DNA from: Halobacteriales archaeon QS_4_62_28 | GTDB taxonomy: Archaea > Halobacteriota > Halobacteria > Halobacteriales > Haloarculaceae | Direction of reading: 5' to 3' | Length of the DNA stretch: 64,000 nt | NCBI GenBank assembly: GCA_003021685.1 | Contig: PXRO01000027.1 | Location: 41,075 to 105,074 of the forward strand | Shown: positions 8,656-15,424 of the stretch, piece after piece | Numbering within the stretch: the first letter of the stretch is position 1 | Layout of the letters: each line of letters starts with the position of its first letter | The notes under the pieces: model-generated | Told to the model about the DNA's origin: nothing | The model's database searches: none | What the model saw: the letters and a program-made list of their open reading frames with translations, nothing else | Made by a program: the position numbers and the translations under genes

Positions 8656-9810
8656 CTACTTGGGTGTCTGGTTGTAGATAAGGTTCCGCTGGATGTCGTT
8701 TGCACCCTCGTAGATAACGGGGATCCGAACGTCACGATAGACGCGCGAGATGCGGTTTGCTGTCAGCACCGAGCGACCGCCGTGGAGTTGCATCCCCTTC
8801 TCGGCACAGTCAGCCGAGACTTCCGTCGCCTTCGTCTTGGCCATTGCAGCCCACCAGCCAGCGTTGTTCTGGTTTGTGACGTTCTCCGCCGCGCGCCAGG
8901 TGAGCGCACGAGCAGATTCGAACTCCATGCGCATGTCTGCCAGTTTGTGCTGGACGGCCTGGAACTCCTCGACCGACTTGCCGAAGGCCTCACGGTCGTG
9001 GACGAACGACCAGGCCTCCTCGATAGCGGCCGCGGCGAGACCGAGTCCGTGACCCGCGACGACGACCCGTCCCTGGTTGAAGAACTCGGCGAGCATGTAG
9101 AAGCCCGCACCTTCGATGCCGATCAGGTTCTCCTCGGGTACGCGGCAGTCGTCGAAGACGATGTGTGCCTGCTTGGAGGCACGAAACCCGATCTTCTCGG
9201 GAATGTGTTCGGCCTCGTAGCCGTCAGTATCCGTGGGAACGATAAACAGCGAGTAGTTGCCATAGCGGTTGTTCGGGTCGTCACCGGTCTTCGCGTAGAC
9301 GGTCACCCAGTCGGCCTCGACGCCGTTGCCGATCCAGTACTTCTCGCCGTCGAGGACGTAGTCGCCAGCATCCTTCTCGGCGGTCGTCTGCATTCCGGCG
9401 AGGTCACTCCCCGTCTGGGGTTCCGAGACTGCCAGTCCGGTGATCTGTTCGTTCGTTGCGACCGGACGGAGGTACTCTTCTTTCTGTGCCTCGTTGCCGT
9501 GTTCCTGAAGCATCTCCGCGCCGAAGCTCGCAAGCTGGAGTGAGAGGGCGATGCCGGCGTCAGCCTTGTAAAACTCCTCGGCGATTGCAAGTACCTGCTG
9601 GAGTGAGAATCCGCGACCGCCGTACTCCTCGTCGATGTCCTGTGCGACCAGACCGGCGTCCATCCCGGCCTCGACGATATCCCAGGGATAGTCCCCACTC
9701 TCGTAGTAGTCAGCGGCACTCGGTTCGATGTGCTCTTCGGCGAACGTCCGTGCTTCCGCTTTGACCCTACGTGCTTTTTCGGGCATTATCGTCTCTTCTA
9801 ACAAATCCAT
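8656..9810 (-). CDS. Acyl-CoA dehydrogenase
   Basis: A 384-aa protein, the usual length. It shows the N-terminal helical domain, the FAD/substrate signature ITGLAVSEPQTGSDLAGMQT, and the C-terminal signature MQLHGGRSVLTANRISRVYR followed by IPVIYEGANDIQRNLI, in which the glutamate of YEG is the expected catalytic base. It catalyses alpha,beta-dehydrogenation of acyl-CoA and passes electrons to ETF. It is monocistronic and convergent with the DICT gene (21 bp between stops). Chain-length preference cannot be read from sequence. Confidence 0.92.
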   Translation of the reverse strand: MDLLEETIMPEKARRVKAEARTFAEEHIEPSAADYYESGDYPWDIVEAGMDAGLVAQDIDEEYGGRGFSLQQVLAIAEEFYKADAGIALSLQLASFGAEMLQEHGNEAQKEEYLRPVATNEQITGLAVSEPQTGSDLAGMQTTAEKDAGDYVLDGEKYWIGNGVEADWVTVYAKTGDDPNNRYGNYSLFIVPTDTDGYEAEHIPEKIGFRASKQAHIVFDDCRVPEENLIGIEGAGFYMLAEFFNQGRVVVAGHGLGLAAAAIEEAWSFVHDREAFGKSVEEFQAVQHKLADMRMEFESARALTWRAAENVTNQNNAGWWAAMAKTKATEVSADCAEKGMQLHGGRSVLTANRISRVYRDVRIPVIYEGANDIQRNLIYNQTPK

Positions 9811-9948
9811 ACACTACAGCAGGTACCGAGTTACCAAATAGATCCTGGAACACTGGCAAACGCTACCAGAGTTTAGGATTCCGACGGCAGAGACACCAGA
9901 TGTTGTCCCGGACTCTCCATCTCCGTGTCCATTTTCGTCATCTGGCTC

Positions 9949-10028
9949 ATACTGTCGGACGTAACTATCTGAAGAGTCTCGCCACCCCGGGGTGGCGAAA
10001 TGCTTCGCGGACTTCCGTCCGACAGTAT
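9949..10028. repeat. 80-bp palindromic intergenic repeat, copy B
   Basis: Same length and ends as copy A (ATACTGTCGGACG ... CGTCCGACAGTAT) with the inner hairpin TCGCCACC-CCGG-GGTGGCGA. Compensating changes keep the stem: the loop GT of copy A is GG here. It lies 21 bp past the O-methyltransferase stop codon and 138 bp upstream of the acyl-CoA dehydrogenase start. Confidence 0.9.
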
Positions 10029-10049
10029 CACGTGGTTCGTGACCGGCGG

Positions 10050-10715
10050 CTATTCGATGCGGATAGAGACGGCGACGCCCTCACCGAGCGGAAGTAGGGC
10101 GGTCTCGAACGCCGGGTCGTCACGCACTGCTTCGAGATATTCCGCGATGCCCCGACTCATCGGATTGGCGTTCACGTCCTCGCCCGCGAGCACGGCGCGA
10201 ATGTCCTCGAACGCCAGTGGCCCGGCCTCGATTGCGTTGTCGGCGGCGACGATACCCCCGACTGGAACCGTCTCCCGGACGGCCTCGAACGCCGCCAGAT
10301 AGCGATCCTTCTCGTTGTCGATCAACACGAGGTCGAAGGGGCCGTCGTAGTCGTCGACCGTCTCGATGGCGTCACCGTGTTCGAACCGGGCGCGGTCGGC
10401 GAACCCGCCCGCAGCGAGGTTCGCTCGGGCGTCGTCGAGTTCGTCCCGGTCGATTTCGGTCAGTACGACCTCGCCGTCGTCGGGGAGTGCCGGTGCGATC
10501 CAGTACGCCGAGTAGCCGTAGCCAGAGCCGAATTCGAAGACGCGCCGGGCGTCGACAGCACGGGCGAGCAGGCGAAGCCACCCCCCGACCGCCGGGCCGA
10601 CGGTCGGGAACCCCTCGCGGTCGGCGCGTTCGTCCATCGCCTCGATCACGTCGTCCCCCGCTGGAGCGAGCGCTCGGGCGAACTCCTCGGTCACGTCGGG
10701 CAGTGGATCCGTCAT
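10050..10715 (-). CDS. SAM-dependent O-methyltransferase (class I, catechol-OMT-like)
   Basis: A 221-aa protein beginning MTDPLPDVTEEFARALAPAG; the open frame extends upstream, but the extension overlaps the neighbouring gene. Class I SAM motifs are visible: VFEFGSGYGYSAYWIA (motif I), DDGEVVLTEIDRDELDDARA, and FDLVLIDNEKDRYLAAFEAV (motif IV region with the metal-binding Asp). This matches small cation-dependent O-methyltransferases. The acceptor is unknown. It follows the thioredoxin-like gene on the same strand with a 37-bp gap, so they may be co-transcribed. Confidence 0.85.
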   Translation of the reverse strand: MTDPLPDVTEEFARALAPAGDDVIEAMDERADREGFPTVGPAVGGWLRLLARAVDARRVFEFGSGYGYSAYWIAPALPDDGEVVLTEIDRDELDDARANLAAGGFADRARFEHGDAIETVDDYDGPFDLVLIDNEKDRYLAAFEAVRETVPVGGIVAADNAIEAGPLAFEDIRAVLAGEDVNANPMSRGIAEYLEAVRDDPAFETALLPLGEGVAVSIRIE

Positions 10716-10752
10716 AGTACGGTGTACGCTGGCACGTCTCCGACCGGCATCA

Positions 10753-11343
10753 TCAGGTGTCCCAGTACTCGGGTTCGGTGCCGGGCTTCCACTTGACCGA
10801 GCAACCACGCGACGGGCGCTGGTCGGCCGTGACTTCCTCCCCGGCCAGGACCGTCTCGATGTGGGCTTTCATTTCGCGCTCGGTCGGTTCGTCGTCGGGG
10901 TTCGTCGCGTCGTTGAGACGGCCGTGGTAGGCTAGCCTGACGGACCCGTCGTCGCTTGCAAAGAGGAACGGGTCGGGCGTGCAGCGAGCGCCGTAGGCCG
11001 CGGCGACAGACTGGGACTCGTCGAAGAGGTAGGCGTCGTAGTCGATGGTGCCGTCCGCGACGAGTTCCTGCATGCGCTCGGGAGAGTCGTCGGGGTACTG
11101 CTCGGGGTCGTTCGGGTTGATACCGACGACGGCCACGTCGTCGTACTCCGTGGCGAGACGATTCAGTTCGTCGAACTTCGCCTGGGCGTACGGACAGTGG
11201 TTGCAGGTGAACACGACCAGCAGCGCCTCGTTGTGTGCAAAGTCTGCCAGCGAGTGCGTCTCGCCGTCTGTCCCGGGCAATTCGAACGCCGGTGCTTCGT
11301 CGCCACGCTGGAGCACGTCGTCTTCAGATTCGAGTGCGACCAT
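10753..11343 (-). CDS. Thioredoxin-fold redoxin (AhpC/TSA-like)
   Basis: A 196-aa protein. It shows a redoxin N terminus (GDEAPAFELPGTDGETHSLA), a CNHC active-site motif at residues 47-50 within VVFTCNHCPYAQAKF, and the cis-proline region GARCTPDPFLFASDDG. The family is the cytosolic thioredoxin-like group with CxHC active sites. It probably reduces or oxidises protein disulfides or peroxides; the partner is unknown. The C-terminal tail RGCSVKWKPGTEPEYWDT is typical of haloarchaeal members. Confidence 0.85.
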   Translation of the reverse strand: MVALESEDDVLQRGDEAPAFELPGTDGETHSLADFAHNEALLVVFTCNHCPYAQAKFDELNRLATEYDDVAVVGINPNDPEQYPDDSPERMQELVADGTIDYDAYLFDESQSVAAAYGARCTPDPFLFASDDGSVRLAYHGRLNDATNPDDEPTEREMKAHIETVLAGEEVTADQRPSRGCSVKWKPGTEPEYWDT

Positions 11344-11458
11344 ATCATGATGGAGTTAGGACTGGGCCATTGAATAGACTGGGGTGTGGCTGCCGAAGAC
11401 GACAGTCCCTATGAACCCCCACCATTGTTGTCGAACGTATCCCGTCATTAGCCTACAG

Positions 11459-11539
11459 GAAATTAATATTTTTTAAATGAGGGTGTCATAGGACGGTTCA
11501 CACATCTTCCGTAACTACCCGGGCGAACGATAAGTATAG
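11459..11539 (+). repeat. 81-bp direct repeat, left copy (left end of cassette 1)
   Basis: This stretch begins GAAATTAATATTTTTTAAAT, contains GGGTGTCATAGGACG (11481-11495) and ends at CGATAAGTATAG. It matches 12681-12761 in the same orientation with about seven mismatches over 81 bp. It carries the left terminal sequence of cassette 1. Confidence 0.9.
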
Positions 11540-11572
11540 GTAGTACAGGTATCGTTCAATACAGAGCACTGA

Positions 11573-12543
11573 TCACCGGTCCGCGATGGCGTCGATCCGG
11601 CACTCAAACTGACGGTGGAGCTGCTGAATCCGTTCGGACGATGCATTCACGTCTCCCTGATCTACCTCGGATCCTCCCGCCAGCCCCACCATTTTCCCCA
11701 CAGAAAGAAACGCCAGGTAGAGGGGTCGCCGCCGCTTGTACCCCGCGGGTAGCTTCCGGATCGCGCGGTACCCCTCCAAGAGGGCATCCCGGTCGGCGGA
11801 AGTAAATGGTCCCTCGTAAAACCAGGTCTGCTCGGCCGAAGTCACGTCCCAAACGGGATCACCTGCGGTAGCGTACTCCCAATCGATCACGCAAGAGATT
11901 TCCCCCTCACTGTCGACGAACACGTTCTCCGGGTTGAGGTCCGTGTGTAGGAGCCGGATCGTTGACGGATCCTCGACCGTACTGGTGTGGTCGGCAAGAA
12001 GCGACTTGGCGCGATTAGCCGCCGACTCGAATGGAGTGTCACGGAGGATTTGGGCCTCAGCGTCGAGTAACTCTTCCAATGTACCCACCCAATCACCGGG
12101 GCCGTCCACACGGATGCTGCCGTCGTCGGCGACGGGGTTGCCGGCCTGCGAAAATCCAACGGCATTATGTACGATAGCTACCAGCCGACCAAGGGCTCTG
12201 AGTAACGCGCGAGCGCCCTCGTTCGTGACATCGGCGGCCACGGTTCCTTCGCAAAATTCTATGGCGAGGTAGGACGTGTCCCCCACTGTCCCGCAGTCGA
12301 TCACACCGGGAACCGGAATCTCCCTGACGGGTGCCAATTTTCGGAGGATTGCCGCCTCTTTGTCGAGACGCCAGCCCGCCGGTTGGTCGTCTTCAGGACT
12401 ATCCGAGCGCGGTCTGTCACAAGTTTGTAGACGCCGTTGGTCGCTCGACCATTCAGTCGCTGAACGACGCGCACGTTCTTGTTGGGGAACGCAGCCGTTA
12501 CGATATCGTCCGGTAGATCACGAGGATGATCAGCGTCCTCCAT
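11573..12543 (-). pseudogene. Frameshifted aminoglycoside/choline-kinase-type phosphotransferase
   Basis: Two minus-strand frames together make one kinase of about 322 aa. The N-terminal part starts at 12541-12543 (MEDADHPRDLPDDIVTAAFP) and contains the glycine loop NGRATNGVYKLV and IVLKTT. The frame then shifts near 12374-12378, after which GWRLDKEAAILRKLAPVREI continues the same fold. The catalytic HTDLNPENVFVD (HxDxxxxN) and the metal-binding IDWEYA are intact in the second part. Such APH-fold kinases phosphorylate small alcohols or aminoglycosides; the substrate is unknown. A single-base indel explains the break. A sequencing error or programmed frameshift is also possible. It lies inside a cassette with inverted-repeat ends. 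Confidence 0.8.
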
Positions 12544-12646
12544 TGGATCCGCTGTCGAACCCCGAAACCAAGTCGCTTTTCCTAGCCGTCGATATGTTAG
12601 CATGCTTGCTGAGCAGGTAATTCGCCCCAATGTAACTGAAATCAGC

Positions 12647-12673
12647 CACATTGGGAGTCGTTCTATGACACCT
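12647..12673. repeat. Right end of cassette 1
   Basis: The sequence CACATTGGGAGTCGTTCTAT continues into GACACCT. The last 15 bases are the inverted complement of the GGGTGTCATAGRACG left ends. The same block recurs at 13610-13636 with about three mismatches over 26 bp. Confidence 0.85.
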
Positions 12674-12680
12674 TGCACAA

Positions 12681-12761
12681 GAAATTAATATTTTTTAGAC
12701 GAGGGTGTCATAGAACGGTTCACACATCTCCTGTAACTACCCGGGTGAACGATAAGTACAG
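12681..12761 (+). repeat. 81-bp direct repeat, right copy (left end of cassette 2)
   Basis: Second copy of the repeat at 11459-11539, starting GAAATTAATATTTTTTAGAC and ending CGATAAGTACAG. It includes GGGTGTCATAGAACG at 12703-12717, the left terminus of cassette 2. Only 7 bp separate it from the right end of cassette 1. Confidence 0.9.
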
Positions 12762-12872
12762 ACGAGTGACCGAGAGGGGTGAGCAAACTCCCTCACGGAG
12801 GCGGGGCCCGACCTCTACACTTCTATTCCATATACGAAATGTTAATTCTCTCTCTTTATTACCTAGTCATAT

Positions 12873-13445
12873 ATGAGTGAATTGGATCGAGACGAGGAGT
12901 TTATTAGGGACAAAAAAGAGGACGAAGAGATCGAGCGAGCGATCGTCTATCTGGTCAATTCCTTTCAGGAGTCTGGCGACAACCCGAAGCCAGTCATCCT
13001 CCACAGCATTCGAGTCGGAATGGAACTGTACGATCGAGGGTACGGAGAACGTGTCGTTGTCGCTAGCATTCTACACGATTTGATAGAGGACACGGCCGTC
13101 AAGAAAGAGAACATCGCGTCAGAGTTCGGGGAGGAGGTTTCTGACATCGTGGAGGCTACCAGTTTCGATAGCGAGATAGAGGACTATACGGAGCGATACA
13201 AGGATACGCTGAACTGTTGCTTCGAAATGGGGAGAGAACCGGTGCTGATCAAGGCTGCAGATACTCTCGACAACAGTAACTACTACCACAAGGGCGACTC
13301 GGAAGAACTACGACGGAATGTAATAGAGAAGATGGAATTCTTCATCGAGAATTCCGAACCATGCATCGGAGACAAACCAATCTATCGGGATCTAAAAGAG
13401 CAATATGACCTCGTGAAAGACCGAGTTGACGTGGGGACGGATTAG
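12873..13445 (+). CDS. SpoT/MESH1-type HD-domain hydrolase
   Basis: A 190-aa protein whose codon use is visibly AT-richer than the neighbours. The metal-binding HD pattern follows (p)ppGpp hydrolases: KPVILHSIRVGMELYDRGYG (His of motif 1), VVASILHDLIEDTAV (HD-x4-EDT) and VLIKAADTLDNSNYY (the KxADxxxN motif). No synthetase, TGS or ACT domain is attached, so it resembles small alarmone hydrolases. Haloarchaea generally lack a RelA-type synthetase, so the natural substrate may be another nucleotide (inference). It lies alone inside cassette 2, next to the broken phosphotransferase cassette, which points to horizontal acquisition. Confidence 0.75.
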   Translation: MSELDRDEEFIRDKKEDEEIERAIVYLVNSFQESGDNPKPVILHSIRVGMELYDRGYGERVVVASILHDLIEDTAVKKENIASEFGEEVSDIVEATSFDSEIEDYTERYKDTLNCCFEMGREPVLIKAADTLDNSNYYHKGDSEELRRNVIEKMEFFIENSEPCIGDKPIYRDLKEQYDLVKDRVDVGTD

Positions 13446-13609
13446 TACGGCCCCGTTGGATTGTTCGCCGAAGTCGGACAGTCTAGCTGACGCAGTAGTG
13501 TTTTGCCGCCGTCTACTGATGTATTGGACGTGGGTCGTCGGGAGGAGGGCGGTGATCAGTTCGCACACCTACTTACCGGTGTGTTCACTATGGAGCTGGA
13601 TGAGATAGA

Positions 13610-13636
13610 CACAGTGGGAAGCGTTCTATGACACCC
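13610..13636. repeat. Right end of cassette 2
   Basis: The block starts CACAGTGGGAAGCGTTCTAT and ends GACACCC, matching the right end of cassette 1. It abuts the putative promoter of the downstream Lrp-aminotransferase operon. Confidence 0.85.
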
Positions 13637-13648
13637 TTATTTTTAAGC
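13637..13648 (+). promoter_or_regulatory. Likely TATA box of the Lrp-aminotransferase operon
   Basis: TTATTTTTAAGC begins immediately after the right end of cassette 2 and lies about 70 bp upstream of the Lrp start. It is the only AT-rich element in this stretch. If it is the promoter, the cassette replaced everything upstream of it. Confidence 0.4.
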
Positions 13649-13713
13649 GACAGGTGCGTGGAAATTCGTTATGGTGTAGCAACGCTTTAGTCTGCGCCGG
13701 AGTGGGTGTAGGT

Positions 13714-14208
13714 ATGAGCAATCGTGGTGACGTGCTGGCGTTGCTTCGCGAGAACGCCCGCTACACGAACGAGGATATCGCCCGTCAGACCGGCCTGACC
13801 GAGAGCGATGTCGAGGCGATCATTGATGAACTCGAAGACGAGGGCGTGATCAAAGGATACACTGCGGTCGTCGACTGGGAGGCAGTCGAAGAGGGCGACG
13901 AGGCAGTCCGTGCGACGGTCGAGTTGAACGTCACGCTGGATCGGGAGACCAGTTACACGGACATCTCCGACCGGATCAGCAAGTTCCCGCAGGTACGGTC
14001 CTTGCGCCTGATCAGCGGCGATTACGACTTCGATATGGAGGTCGAGGGCGACTCGATGAGCGAAGTGTCGCACTTCATCAGTGACAAGATCGCACCGATT
14101 CCCGAGATCACACAGACGGTGACACACTACATCATGACCACCTACAAGGAGCAAGGGATCGAGTTCGGCGACGGCCCCGACGACGACAGGCTTTCGGTCT
14201 CACCATGA
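13714..14208 (+). CDS. Lrp/AsnC family transcriptional regulator
   Basis: A 164-aa protein starting MSNRGDVLALLRENARYTNE. The winged HTH covers residues 3-52 (DIARQTGLTESDVEAIIDEL), followed by a RAM/AsnC domain (about 60-140) containing VRSLRLISGDYDFDMEVEGD, and an acidic tail. The open frame extends 20 codons upstream, but this ATG starts the HTH fold properly. It overlaps the aminotransferase start by 4 bp (ATGA), so the two are co-translated. This Lrp-aminotransferase pairing is common in haloarchaea and suggests amino-acid-responsive control. Confidence 0.92.
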   Translation: MSNRGDVLALLRENARYTNEDIARQTGLTESDVEAIIDELEDEGVIKGYTAVVDWEAVEEGDEAVRATVELNVTLDRETSYTDISDRISKFPQVRSLRLISGDYDFDMEVEGDSMSEVSHFISDKIAPIPEITQTVTHYIMTTYKEQGIEFGDGPDDDRLSVSP

Positions 14209-15356
14209 CGTTCGAACCGGCCGATAGAGTCGACCGCGTGCCACCATCCGGTATCCGGAGGTTCTTCGAACTGGCCGAGGAGATGGACGACATCATCTCG
14301 CTGGGCGTGGGCGAACCGGACTTCTCGACACCCTGGAGCGCGCGCGAGGCCGCGATAGCCTCACTCGAACAGGGGAAAACCTCCTACACGGCCAACCGGG
14401 GGAAACGAGAACTCCGGGAGCGGATCGCAACCGACGTACAGCAGCGGTATGGCCTCAACTACGGTCCGAACGACGAGATTCTCGTCACCACGGGCGCGAG
14501 CGAGGGCGTCGATCTGGCCTTCCGGGCGTTGCTGAACCCTGGCGACGAGGTGGCCATCGCCCAGCCGTGTTACGTCTCGTACAGACCCGGCGTGATCTTC
14601 GCCGGCGGCGAGGTGATCGACGTGCCCACACGCGTCGAGGACGAGTTCAAACTAACCCGCGAGGTTCTCGAAGAGAGCGGCGCGGCCGGGGCCGATGCGC
14701 TCGTGCTGTGTTACCCTAACAACCCGACCGGGGCGACGATGACGGCGGCGGAACTCCGCCCCATCGCCGAATTCGCCCGTGAGCACGACCTGCTGGTGTT
14801 CTCCGACGAGATATACTCGGCGTTGAGCTACGAACACGATCACACGTCCATCGCGACACTGCCGGGGATGCGAGAGCGGACGGTCGTGTTCAACGGTTTC
14901 TCGAAGGCCTACGCGATGACCGGTCTTCGTCTGGGCTATGCACTCGCACCGCCGGAGGCAATCGGTGCGATGAACCGGATCCACCAGTACACGATGCTTT
15001 CGGCACCGACGACGCCCCAGTATGCCGCCATGGAAGCGCTGGATAACTGCGAGAGCGAACTCGACGAGATGCGCACCCAGTACGACCGCCGGCGGAAGTT
15101 CGTCCTCTCGCGGTTCGAAGACATGGGCGTCGACTGTTTCCCTGCGAAAGGCGCGTTCTACGCGTTCCCCGAGTGTCCCTGGGACGACGCGGCGGGATTT
15201 GCAGAGGCCCTTCTCGAATCGAAGCGGGTCGCCGTCGTGCCCGGGAGCGCGTTCGGTGCTGGCGGCGACGGTCACCTCAGAGTGTCCTACGCGACGGGAC
15301 TGAGCGATCTGAAAGAAGCGATGAACCGGATCGAATCTTTCCTCGACGAACAGTAA
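14205..15356 (+). CDS. PLP-dependent class I/II aminotransferase
   Basis: A 383-aa protein of fold type I. Visible motifs are ISLGVGEPDFSTPW, the cofactor-contact segment LVLCYPNNPTGATM, SDEIYSALSYEH (with the Asp that binds the pyridine nitrogen), and FNGFSKAYAMTGLRLGYALA, which contains the PLP-binding Lys. A C-terminal Arg in GDGHLRVSYATG should bind the substrate carboxylate. It probably transaminates an aspartate- or aromatic-type amino acid; the specificity is undetermined. It is coupled to the preceding Lrp gene. Confidence 0.9.
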   Translation: MTFEPADRVDRVPPSGIRRFFELAEEMDDIISLGVGEPDFSTPWSAREAAIASLEQGKTSYTANRGKRELRERIATDVQQRYGLNYGPNDEILVTTGASEGVDLAFRALLNPGDEVAIAQPCYVSYRPGVIFAGGEVIDVPTRVEDEFKLTREVLEESGAAGADALVLCYPNNPTGATMTAAELRPIAEFAREHDLLVFSDEIYSALSYEHDHTSIATLPGMRERTVVFNGFSKAYAMTGLRLGYALAPPEAIGAMNRIHQYTMLSAPTTPQYAAMEALDNCESELDEMRTQYDRRRKFVLSRFEDMGVDCFPAKGAFYAFPECPWDDAAGFAEALLESKRVAVVPGSAFGAGGDGHLRVSYATGLSDLKEAMNRIESFLDEQ

Positions 15357-15424
15357 GGCTGACTTATGCGTACCGACCGCTAACGGCGTAAAGCTTTTTC
15401 ACTGTTAGGAGCAGATGAAGTACA

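Larger units (their letters stand above)
11481..12673. mobile_element. Passenger-gene cassette 1 (phosphotransferase)
   Basis: A 1.19-kb unit bounded by near-perfect inverted repeats: GGGTGTCATAGGACG at the left and CGTTCTATGACACCT at 12659-12673. Its right end (12647-12672) matches the right end of cassette 2 over 26 bp with about three mismatches, and its left end matches cassette 2 over the 81-bp repeat. The only gene inside is the broken phosphotransferase; there is no transposase. It resembles a non-autonomous element carrying a passenger gene. The family of the ends is not recognised. Confidence 0.65.
12703..13636. mobile_element. Passenger-gene cassette 2 (HD hydrolase)
   Basis: A 934-bp unit with perfect 15-bp terminal inverted repeats: GGGTGTCATAGAACG at 12703-12717 and CGTTCTATGACACCC at 13622-13636. 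It contains only the AT-richer HD-domain gene. The right flank TTATTTTTAAG resembles the AT-rich sequence that precedes each left end (ATTTTTTAAA), so a target duplication in an AT-rich promoter is possible. No transposase is present. Confidence 0.68.

Noticed and set aside
7803..10028. A CRISPR array formed by repeat copies A and B
   Set aside because: The copies are about 2 kb apart with genes between them, are palindromic over 80 bp, and there are no regular spacers or cas genes.
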